NCBI RefSeq assembly: GCF_032854445.1
Contig: NC_088295.1
Span: 16,045,385 to 16,109,384 of the forward strand
Direction: 5' to 3'
DNA from: Liolophura sinensis
Lineage: Eukaryota > Mollusca > Polyplacophora > Chitonida > Chitonidae
Length of the DNA: 64,000 bases
The position numbers were made by a program, and so were the translations under genes. The notes beneath the pieces are model-generated. The model did not search any database. It saw only the letters and a program-made list of their open reading frames with translations, and was not told the DNA's origin. Positions 28,701 to 37,845 of this stretch are shown here, piece after piece; the stretch's first letter is position 1; each line of letters begins with the position of its first letter.

Positions 28701-31700
28701 GCGAGTGCTCATGTAGGCCCTGTGTGTATATACATTTCCTGACCAGCGTTGAAAATGTACACTAGCTGGGAAGTCATTTCATATTTCTCAGGCTATGTTC
28801 TGTTGTATAAATGGCTGTTGTGGTAATTATGACACATTCCAGACTGTTTAGGTAGAGAATATATATCTTGTATGTAATTAAACCTTCTGTTCAAAAATAT
28901 GATCGTGGATGTGTGTGTCCTAAAGTTGGTATTAAAGAATTAAATTTTTCCTTTCAATTTCAGATTCTGATGATGATTCTGGTAGTGATGTGTCTTACAT
29001 AAAAAAGTATGGAGAGGACACGGAGTCTGAAAGAGATGATAGCCCTCGTCGTTCTCCTGACAGTGTGAAGGCTCGGCGAAGTGCTGGGTCGTCAAAATCT
29101 AGCTCCTCAGATAGTGAAACAGATAGTGATACAGAGACGGACACCTCAAGCAGTGAGAGCACACAGAGGGAAATCATCATCCCTGTTAAACCTCCTTCAA
29201 CAGATGTCAAGGTAACGCAAACAACCCAGTCAAAGCCTACCCGAGGGGAGCACCATTACGAAGAATCAAAGATACTAGTGTCACCTGGTAGAAAAATGAA
29301 AGATGACTTCTTTGATCAGAGACCTGCTGGACCAGTGTACACTTTTAGGACAGGTACATCGGTGGACAGTCGTGAGGATGCAAACACAGAGAAACCTGAA
29401 CTGTCCATCACAGAAACTGATTCTGAGACGTCCAAGACAACCACCTCTGACTACAGCGAAACCAACAAAGCGGCTGTTATTATGCCTATATCACGATTCC
29501 CTGTAATAGCTGAGGAGGATCCAAAACAACGTGCCACTCCTGACACCTCTGAGGAGAGGAATGTGAGCCCAGGTATGGCTGCTGCTCCTCAGAGAGTTGT
29601 GCCTCGTATAGCAGTGGACCGTGTAGAAGAGCCTATTATAGAACAGACTGGAGGATTTTCCGGGGCTCGTGTATTGAAGGAGGAGTCTGGGACAGAATCA
29701 GGAACAGCCAGGACTACATCAGACTCTGTGACAAGTGAGAAAAAGGGTGCTGTTGATGAACGGCTTAACCAGCCGCTCACAGTGAAGAAATCCACAAGCA
29801 GTGAAGCGACTGAGGGAACTACAACTGAAACCGGCTCCAACACTGACAGAACAGCACATAGTGGCTCGGCCACTGACAGAACCACACAGAGTGGCTCAGC
29901 CACTGACAGAACCACACAGAGTGGCTCTGGGATTGAACGATCCTCAACGACTAGTGGCTCCAGCACAGACAGGACAGCAACAGAGGTAGAGCAGTCAACA
30001 AACACAAAGAAAGTGGACGAAAGTAGTGGAAAGACTTGGCCAGTACAGGCGGTAAATGGTTATGGAGCCCCATCAGCATCAGCAACATCCAACACAGAGA
30101 AACCTGAACAGGCAGCAGACTCAGGCACTGAAGACTCTGACTCAGACTCCAGTAGCAGTAACGGTTCTGAGTCAGAGTCTGATTCAGACTCTGAAAGTGA
30201 TGGTGAAACACCAAGACCTGAACAAGTACAGCCAAAGAAGGAAGATGACAAGGTGAGTTCTTCTCTCTGCTGTATGGTAGATGTATATTTAGATTGGTAG
30301 TTGTGGTATATGATGTCTCTAAATGACAATGTCTGCACCAGGATGTTGAATAAATACTCAGTGTGTACAGTATCATGCAGATTGCCATCATGTATCACAT
30401 GTGAATCAATTAAATTTACACAAGATTAATTTACCACATAAACTTAATGTGAAGATGAAATGCCAAAAAAACAAACATCTCAGGAAATTTTCCACAAATC
30501 AATATGATTCTACTCATTGTTACAAAATGGCTTGCATTCCTGATTAACACCTTCACAATAGAGTTGACATGTGCCCTTGATTGTTTGAATTTACTAAGTC
30601 ATGTCAATTTATTATGAAGAGACTACAGCTGATAATGAGATGTTAATTTTACAGATTGGTTACAGTCAGAAGGAGAGTATGCCATCTCCTCAAGTGTCCC
30701 AGACTGTCACCACAGTGTCAGGGGAAACCCTGCACGAAGCAGCCAAGGCAGGCAAACTGACAATTGTGACGGAAATCATCCAGAGCCACCCAGACAAGAT
30801 AAAGTAGGTCTATATTCGAACGTATACGCTGACTGCATTTACATGTAGATATTTTAGTAGAATTTTAATATTGTCTTCCATCATGACCTTATGTACTTAA
30901 AATAGGTACATGTTCATTCAGATAGGTGTAAATTACTTACGCAAGAAGTGAAAATTACAAGCAACTCTTGAGCCGATGATCCATATGCATTCTATATAAT
31001 CATAATTAATGTTCTGTAAAACTAAAGAAACTTAGTTTCAGAATGTATAAGATTTTAGATTTCAGCTTTTTTTTTATTAAGAATGTGTTTTGGAATACTG
31101 ATGTCTGTAATTCACACATACATTTTAACTTCTTGCAACAGGGTTTAACTTTATTTGTGTGTGTACTGTGTTACAGCGAGTTAAATGAGGTGGGTTGGAC
31201 AGCTCTCCATGTGGCTGCGTCAGAGGGTCAACTTGAAGTTGCTCAGTGGCTGGGGCAGAATGGAGCGGAATTGAACAAAGAGACGCCCACAGGTTACAGT
31301 GCTATTCACTTGGCGGCTCTTCATGGGCATGCTACCACCCTCAAGGTAACATCATAGAACCGTATTGGGTAATAACATAATAAGTGATGTGCCCTGCATT
31401 TAGTATTCATCATATAAAATCTGTTAGTGTTACAATAATTATCCATTGAGTTGCTTTTTTAATTGATGTAACACCATACTCAGGAATGATTCACCTACAG
31501 GAAGCCAAGAATGCCGTTGGTTTTGTTGGTGAAAGAAACCACTGCACTTCTTCGCATGAGACAAACTTCCTTAAAGAAGTTTCTTCTAATTGAATGTAAG
31601 ATGTACATGTATTAAATAGATTTAATTAAAAAATATACATGTATTTGTACAATGTGTCAGTAATTTGCCATAAGTTGGTGGTTTACATTTGGCACTCCAC

Positions 31701-34700
31701 TCATGAGACCAAATCATGAGAACGGCATTAAACAGCAATTAAACAAAGAAATTATCAGATACATGTACTGAGTACTGTGATTTATGGATGCCAGCACATT
31801 GTATATTACCCAGTATTCGACATCTTCTTCTGAATGTACTGTAATGTACTGTTTTCGCATGTTTGCAAGATGCTTATTCAAGCATATTCTGAAGGCATTG
31901 TTCTGTGGTCACTGATAAAGTTATGCTTTTTCTGAAACCCTGAAACTGGCCAACCCAGTTAATGTAGTTTTGTATCCAAAATTAAAATAAAAAGGTGCAC
32001 AAATTACACTGAAAGTTGATATTTCCTATATTAACGGATTGAGGAATTAGGGTACATGAATGTTCATGTGTACATTATGTCTGATCTGTGGTTGTATGTG
32101 CTCTTTGTAGCTGTTGGCATCCCTGGGAGGGACTGTGAACTGCCTGACCACAGACCAGCAAACACCATTACATTTGGCTGCCCTCAGGTAAGCTTAACTC
32201 TACTGCAGGATGGTCAGCCTGGCGCTAGTATGCATAGATGAACCTTCAACCAGTCATCATCAAACCTCTCTATGAAAATACCCGTAGCAGAAATTGGTGG
32301 GTCCAATGGCGGGGACTCAACAATAGTAGAATTACTGCGTCCCTATGGATTTTTTTGCGTCAGAGAGGCCTGACCTGTACTATTAACACGACTGGTATAT
32401 GCTGTCTTTGTTCTAAGTAAAGTAGATTCACACCCTTAAAAGTGAAGTTAGCCGTCTTTCAGTGTTGGATGTGCAGGAAACACTATGTGAATTTGCTGTC
32501 ACAGCAATCATACAACAGTATATACATTGTAAATGCTACACACACCAATATTTTTCAGACATCTTCTCCATGTACTTCATGATATACATGTATAGCCTCA
32601 ATTTTGGTTTGTTGAAATGGTACACGCTTTTAATATTGGTACATTCAACTCAAAGCACCAATACCTGACATTCTTTTTTACATATATAGAGAGAGAATTT
32701 TGTCTTTAGTTGATTTTGAATGGTGCAAACACCACTCGTATAAGTATCAAGGAGATAAATGCACTGCGTTGTTTTGTCAGTGGCCATGTGGAGATTGCTA
32801 AGTGGCTGATAACTAATGGTGTGGACATAGGAGCTAGAGATGAATCTGACCGCACAGCCTTGGATTTGGCAGTTAGAAACGAACAGGATGAAGTCACAGA
32901 GTATCTTAGGTCATTTGCAGGGAAGGACGCATCTGACAGCGGGTAAGCCGTTCTAGTATACATATTTGATAAAAGGTGTATAAGATAAGTCATTCTGACG
33001 TAGAGGGTAAGCCACTCTAATGTGAAGGCTACCTACACTGGCCTATAGCGGGTAAGCTAGTGTGGTATAGCGGGTAAGCCAGTGTGGTATAGCGGGTAAG
33101 CCAGTGTGGTGTGGCGAGTAAGCCAGTGTGGTATGGCGGGTAAGCCAGTGTGGTATAGCGGGTAAGCCAGTGTGGTATGGCGGGTAAGCCAGTGTGGTAT
33201 AGCGGGTAAGCGACTGTGGTATAACGGGTACCCCACTGTGGTGTGGCGAGTAACCCAGTGTGGTATAGTGGGTAAGCCAGTGTGGTATAGCGGGTAAGCC
33301 AGTGTGGTATAGTGGGTAAGCCAGTGTGGTATAGCGGGTAAGCCAGTGAGGTATAGCAGGTACCCCACTGTGGTGTGGCGAGTAAGCGACTGTGGTATAG
33401 AGGGTAAGCGACTGTGGTATAGCGGGTAAGCCAGTGTGGTATAGTGGGTAAGCCAGTGTGGTGTGGCGGGTAAGCCAGTGTGGTATAGCAGGTAAGCCAC
33501 TGTGGTGTAGTGAGTAAGCCAGTGTGGTATAGCGGGTAAGCCAGTGTGGTGTGGCGAGTAAGCCAGTGTGGTATAGTGGGTAATCCAGTGAGGTATAGCG
33601 GGTACCCCACTGTGGTGTGGCGGGTAAGCGACTGTGGTGTAGTGAGTAAGCCAGTGTCGTATAACGGGTACCCCACTGTGGTGTGGCGAGTAACCCAGTG
33701 TGGTATAGTGGGTAAGCCAGTGTGGTATAGCGGGTAAGCCACTGTGGTATAGCGGGTAAGCCAGTGAGGTATAGCAGGTACCCCACTGTGGTGTGGCGAG
33801 TAAGCGACTGTGGTATAGAGGGTAAGCGACTGTGGTATAGCGGGTAAGCCAGTGTGGTATAGTGGGTAAGCCAGTGTGGTGTGGCGGGTAAGCCAGTGTG
33901 GTATAGCAGGTAAGCCACTGTGGTGTAGTGAGTAAGCCAGTGTGGTATAGCGGGTAAGCCAGTGTGGTGTGGCGAGTAAGCCAGTGTGGTATAGTGGGTA
34001 ATCCAGTGAGGTATAGCGGGTACCCCACTGTGGTGTGGCGGGTAAGCGACTGTGGTATAGAGGGTAAGCGACTGTGGTATAGCGGGTAAGCCAGTGTGGT
34101 ATAGTGGGTAAGCCAGTGTGGTGTGGCGGGTAAGCCAGTGTGGTATGGCGGGTAAGCCACTGTGGTGTAGCGGGTAAGCCAGTGTGGTGTGGCGAGTAAG
34201 CCAGTGTGGTGTGGCGGGTAAGCCAGTGTGGTCTAGTGGGTAAGCCAGTGTGGTATAGCGGGTAAGCCAGTGTGGTGTGGTGGGTAAGCCAGTGTGGTCT
34301 AGCAGGTAAGCCACTGTGGTATAGCGGGTAAGCCAATGTGGTATAGCAGGTAAGCCACTGTGGTGTAGCGAGTAAGCCACCATGGTTATGTGGGTATGTG
34401 GGTATTTTACTCTTTCATGGAGAGTAAGCCATAATTAAGATAGTGTTCAGTGGGATCTTTGTGGTGTATGGGGTAAGTCAAGTTGACATTGTATTTGTCA
34501 GTTGTTTAGTATGTTTCCTATTTTTTCAGAAAACCTGTTGAATTTTCAGTAGAGAATGGCACCCACAATAACTCTGTTACAGACCATGTTGAGGTGAGTG
34601 TAAATACATTTACTTTACTTCAGACTCTATTATGTCATTTCAAAGACAGAAATGACAGCCATGTATTCTATCATGGTGTTGCCAAAGTACATACAGTTGA

Positions 34701-37267
34701 GGTACAAGGCCGTGGGGTGCACCAAGCACATACACTTAGATGCAAACAAGGTTCAAATTCAAACAAGGCTCGGGTGACCTGAGCAAAACCTCTCACCTAA
34801 TATGTTATAATTGATAACTTGCGGTTTGCTCTCGCTTTCCTCAATATGCTGCCATTTTCTGACTTTTCTAAATGGTGAACTTCCCTGAGTTATGTTGATC
34901 ACATATCACAAATTTTTATTTGCAGATTAATTGTTTTTTCACATGTTCAGTACTCAAGAGTGTGTAATTTGAGATGGAAAAAGATGACAAACATTTTTTG
35001 TTCATTTTTAGAGGCAAATCTACTTAGTCTTGTTCAACTTTCGTGAAGTATCAGTTTATAGTTAGTAAATGATATCATAACTTTGTTCATTGTACAGTAT
35101 GTTTACTGTCTTTCTACATTTGTTGTAAATTTCTGTGTTAAATGGTACATGTTAGAAGATTACTTCAAATTTTTACCAGAGAAGTCATTACTATAATGAA
35201 TATTTGGTTCAACATCTGTTTACAGAAGTTCAGTGCACAGACAAGCCAGCCTAGCTCCCCTCACACACAGGAAGAAGACTTGAAGGTATGATCTGGCTGA
35301 CTTATTGACTTTATAGTGGGTCAGTGGGTGCAGTAATATGAGCACAACAACTAATATGTCAGCGTGATGTGAGCAGAACTGCAGTACCATTCTCATGTGG
35401 CCTGCTGTCATGTCCTTGTGATGTGAGCAGAACTGCAGGACCATTCTCACGTGTCCTTCTGTCATGTCAGCGGGATGTGAGCAGAACTGCAGTATCATTC
35501 TCACCTGTCCTTCTGTTATGCCCGCGTGATGTGAGCAGAACTGCATTACCATTCTCACTTGTAGTTCTGTCATGTCAGTGTGATGTGAACAAAACTGTGG
35601 CACACCTCTATTCTCCCCATTCTCACATCCTTAAGTGATGCAAGCAAAACCATCTGCAGTACTTCTCACCAGTCTCCTGTCCTTCAGTGATGCAACCAAG
35701 CTACAATACTTGTCACCACTCATCACATGTCGTCAGGGATGCGACCAAAATTGCAGTACTCTCATCATTCTCACATGTTCTATTAAAATTCCTAAAAAAT
35801 CATTATCATGAACCTCTCTTTGACTGGCTCAAATCAGTGCACAATTGAGGGTGAAGGCCTGCAGACAAAATCTTACATGGTATTGGATTCTAATTGTGAA
35901 ATATTGGTAGCATATCAGATGGTATGAATAATAGTTTTTGTTGTATAAACTTGTTAATTCCATATCATTATATTAAATTATGTAAAATATTAATGCGCTG
36001 TAATATGGTTAGATTTTACACTTTCACAGCTTCCGGGGTGACAAAAGCAGTAGATGATCCATGAGGCTATTTGTGCAGCCTGATGTTCACTGAAGACCGC
36101 TAGTCTATGAGCAATATACATGGAATATGGTTAATTTTACAACTTTCACAGCTTCCGGGGTGACAAAAGCAGTAGATGATCCATGAGGCTATTTGTGCAG
36201 CCTGATGTTCACTGAAGATCGCTAGTCCTATGAGCAATATACATGGAATATGGTAGATTTTACCACTTTCACAGCTTCCGGGGTGACAAAAGCAGTAGAT
36301 GATCCATGAGGCTATTTGTGCAGCCTGATGTTCACTGAAGATCGCTAGTCTATGAGCAATATACATGGAATATGGTTAGATTTTACCACTTTCACAGCTT
36401 CCGGGGTGACAAAAGCAGTAGATGATCCATGAGGCTATTTGTGCAGCCTGATGTTCACTGAAGACCGCTAGTCTATGAGCAATATATATGGAATATGGTT
36501 AGATTTTACCACTTTCACAGCTTCCGGGGTGACAAAAGCAGTAGATGATCCATGAGGCTATTTGTGCAGCCTGATGTTCACTGAAGACCGCTAGTCTATG
36601 AGCAATATACATGGAATATGGTTAGATTTTACCACTTTCACAGCTTCCGGGGTGACAAAAGCAGTAGATGATCCATGAGGCTATTTGTGCAGCCTGATGT
36701 TCACTGAAGATCGCTAGTCTATGAGCAATATACATGGAATATGGTTAGATTTTACCACTTTCACAGCTTCCGGGGTGACAAAAGCAGTAGATGATCCATG
36801 AGGCTATTTGTGCAGCCTGATGTTCACTGAAGACCGCTAGTCTATGAGCAATATACATGGAATATGTATATCTGTACATCACATGAGGAAAAGTCTGGTT
36901 TTCGTCAAGCACTCCTGTTCCCTCCACCCATGAAACTTGCATTATGGTGAACTATTGGATTTTCTCGGCCAGACACACCATGTGACTCGTAAATTCCTGT
37001 TGACGGCAATGCTCCACTATTACAAATCTCACGTGATAATGCATTAAAAGCAGACAGTGCACCTATCCTGAAACTTGCTGCGACCATATAAATGAAAAAT
37101 TCTTCAGTATGGCCTTATAAATCAACAATTTAATAAATGAATAAATAATGCAATCTGCTTATATGTTTTAGGAAAAGCGACATTTATATGAGGAGCAAAA
37201 GAGTAAAATGGACGAGTCAGGACTGAGTTTCTTGGACAGCATTCGCCAAGAACTTGAGCAAGACTAG
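13722..37267 (+). CDS. PLAT domain / Ser-rich / ankyrin-repeat protein, 24 exons
   Basis: Exons: 13722-13762, 17773-17863, 18605-18700, 19714-19791, 21631-21663, 22800-22906, 23895-24003, 24416-24493, 25008-25052, 25487-25516, 25707-25777, 26531-26777, 27309-27329, 27966-28148, 28253-28331, 28526-28678, 28964-30252, 30655-30803, 31177-31345, 32111-32187, 32781-32942, 34530-34593, 35226-35285, 37172-37267. All introns are GT-AG and phases agree, giving 3,528 nt (1,175 residues). The start ATG (MSSDAVVKSVGKK) follows an in-frame stop. Residues 1-350 are basic and unfamiliar; ~358-478 form a PLAT domain; ~480-917 are Ser/Thr/acidic; ~930-1095 hold five ankyrin repeats; the tail ends LDSIRQELEQD. 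PLAT domains bind lipid or protein and ankyrins bind protein, so a scaffold role is inference. Uncertain points: exon 5 could begin at 21607 (eight more residues) and the exon 16 acceptor is weak. AATAAA occurs at 37368 and 37835. I cannot name a vertebrate counterpart. Confidence 0.8.
14950..16215. repeat. Unclassified repeat-like insert in intron 1
   Basis: An intronic stretch opening with CACCCGTCCACCCGTCCAAC and closing with CCCCCTGCCTTTTTGGACGC. Inside, three diverged copies of a motif (TGTGCCAAA .. TGTATTTTAC .. TTTATTTCTACCTCCTG) lie near 15,375-15,510, 15,685-15,780 and 15,805-15,895. ACTCTTTTTAGTGA also occurs twice, about 421 bp apart. I cannot assign it to a transposon class. Confidence 0.4.
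26231..26466 (+). mobile_element. Diverged V-SINE-like element in intron 11
   Basis: GGGGTCTCTGTGGCCGAGGG resembles the tRNA-like head, followed by AGTGAGTTCAAGCCCACCTC, the core TGGATGGTCGTGGGTTTC and the end AATGTTCTTGAGTACAGTAT. It lacks part of the head-core junction and is more diverged than the 10.9, 50.9 and 56.5 kb copies, so it is older. It lies between exons 11 and 12 of the PLAT-ankyrin gene; the 71-codon frame over it is not a gene. Confidence 0.85.
27966..28678 (+). CDS. PLAT (lipoxygenase homology) domain, exons 14-16
   Basis: Three exons of the large gene. Exon 14 gives the first strands (QYHIYVRTGKRIGASTKAHV, then ITLYGEHGRSQEFLL), matching the PLAT pattern of a TG motif, a conserved Ala/Val strand and an LxG turn. 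Exon 15 gives DLFTVYTPHVGRLKCVKIGH, the typical F..G.L..I.IGHD segment. Exon 16 gives AWFLEGVTVED and CPCERWLS, the W-L-V and C..WL motifs that end the fold. The domain is complete at about 120 residues. The exon 15/16 joint is the least certain: two acceptors (28510 and 28525) are in frame and differ by five residues. Confidence 0.85.
28964..30252 (+). CDS. Large exon 17: Ser/Thr/acidic low-complexity region
   Basis: A single 1,289-nt exon encoding about 430 residues between the PLAT and ankyrin parts. It opens with DSDDDSGSDVSYIKKYGED, has Ser-Asp runs (SSSDSETDSDTETDTSSSES) and ends with another (SDSDSSSSNGSESESDSDSE). In the middle a short peptide period occurs (SGSATDRTTQ, repeated near 29,850-29,980). 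No fold is recognised; acidic Ser clusters of this type are typical casein kinase 2 targets, which is inference. Splice phases (2 in, 0 out) fit both neighbouring exons. Confidence 0.85.
30655..32942 (+). CDS. Ankyrin-repeat block, exons 18-21
   Basis: Four exons give consecutive ankyrin repeats: GETLHEAAKAGKLTIVTEII, then GWTALHVAASEGQLEVAQWL, GYSAIHLAALHGHATTLKLL, QQTPLHLAAL joined across an intron to RSGHVEIAKWLITNGVDI, and DRTALDLAVRNEQDEVTEYL. The TALH/AA/G.EVA pattern is clear in each. The junction between exons 20 and 21 adds one residue to the fourth repeat. Exon 21 ends in the donor GG|GTAAGC; if the intron is not removed, an in-frame TAA follows at once and the protein would end here. 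Confidence 0.85.
31455..31550 (-). mobile_element. Possible decayed SINE fragment in intron 19
   Basis: AATTGATGTAACACCATACT followed by CAGGAATGATTCACCT resembles the reverse complement of the SINE 3' end with many changes. Low confidence. Confidence 0.35.
32995..34385 (+). repeat. 22-bp minisatellite built on a 5' splice-site sequence
   Basis: About 60 tandem copies of a 22-bp unit, GGGTAAGCCAGTGTGGTATA plus GC, fill most of intron 21 of the PLAT-ankyrin gene. The gene's own donor 50 bp upstream reads AGCGGGTAAGCC, the same as the repeat's key segment. Blocks of 19 units recur in order (33,362-33,632 matches 33,780-34,050, a shift of 418 bp). Variants include CAGGTAAGCC, GAGTAAGCC and GGGTACCCC. 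Since 22 is not a multiple of 3, several minus-strand frames stay open for over 1 kb; these are artefacts. Confidence 0.97.
35345..35645 (+). repeat. 54-bp tandem repeat in intron 23
   Basis: GATGTGAGCAGAACTGCAGT recurs at about 35366, 35420, 35474 and 35528, with a diverged copy at 35582, a period of 54 bp. Traces (GTGATGCAAGCAAAAC, GATGCGACCAAAATTGCAGT) continue to about 35,760. Frames on both strands are open because 54 is a multiple of three; no protein is inferred. Confidence 0.9.
36004..36866 (+). repeat. 123-bp tandem array, seven near-identical copies, intron 23
   Basis: TTCCGGGGTGACAAAAGCAG occurs at about 36031, 36153, 36276, 36399, 36522, 36645 and 36768, a period of 122-123 bp. 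Copies differ at only a few positions (GACCGC or GATCGC; GTCTATGAG or GTCCTATGAG). This similarity implies recent amplification or homogenisation. The array lies in the last intron of the PLAT-ankyrin gene. Confidence 0.96.
37080..37150 (+). mobile_element. Decayed SINE 3' end before the last exon
   Basis: AAATGAAAAATTCTTCAGTA followed by ATAAATGAATAAAT resembles the SINE 3' end (AGTGAAATATTCTTGAGTAC plus AAAT tail). It ends about 20 bp before the final acceptor at 37171. Confidence 0.5.
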
Positions 37268-37845
37268 TACTGTACTGAACACTTAGTATATCTCTGAATT
37301 TGTGCTTGTCATTAATATGCTGTAGTGAAACAATACTGAATTGAAAAAAATATACTTGTTCCAGTTTAATAAATTTTGACCCTAAATTTTTTGTGTAAGG
37401 GTAAAAAAATAGTATTATCTGCTGAAAAATGCAGATATACGTGCTGGATATGTTTTATTAAAACATGTTCTGAAATTATATATGTCTAATCTGTGATAAG
37501 CCATCATAATATTGCCACTTGCCAAGGCATTGTTGGGAGAGTATCTCTGATTCACATATCTGTACAATAGAATTCATTCTGTACATGTAGTGCCCTCGGA
37601 AGATAGATTCTGTTTCAGGTTGGGCAGATTGTGGGTAATGAACCATTATGGTTCAACTGTTGGATGTGTTCTGCTGCAGGTCATTAATCTCAAGGCAATA
37701 CAAAAGGTGTAACATCCCACAAATCTAGGCCCTTGTTCCAGCAGCAAGTGTTTATTGTAAAATAACCTTGGTACCAGTTTTTTGTAAGAGAAATTATGTT
37801 ACTGTATAAAAATGAATGTTATTATCTGTGATCAAATAAAAAATT
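37268..37845 (+). other. Probable 3' UTR of the PLAT-ankyrin gene
   Basis: AT-rich sequence after the stop codon at 37265-37267. Two canonical poly(A) signals, AATAAA at 37368-37373 and at 37835-37840, suggest a short and a long 3' UTR. Confidence 0.6.

Noticed and set aside
29589-30398. Minus-strand frames of 112-146 codons opposite the large Ser-rich exon.
   Set aside because: Shadows of a strongly biased coding exon; the plus-strand frame is supported by splice phases on both sides.
32710-32780. LILNGANTTR upstream of exon 21, which looks like part of an ankyrin repeat in an open frame.
   Set aside because: Joining at the CTTTAG acceptor (32,709) to the phase-2 end of exon 20 creates a stop at once, while the acceptor at 32,780 gives a complete ankyrin repeat. 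Probably coincidence.
33029-34383. Three overlapping minus-strand open frames of 367-446 codons with repeated LAYPLYHTGLP-type peptides.
   Set aside because: They are all frames of a 22-bp tandem repeat lacking stop codons; the 22-residue peptide period is a consequence of 22 bp times three. No gene features.
36004-36866. Regular direct repeats considered as a CRISPR array.
   Set aside because: Repeats are contiguous 123-bp units without variable spacers, inside an animal intron.
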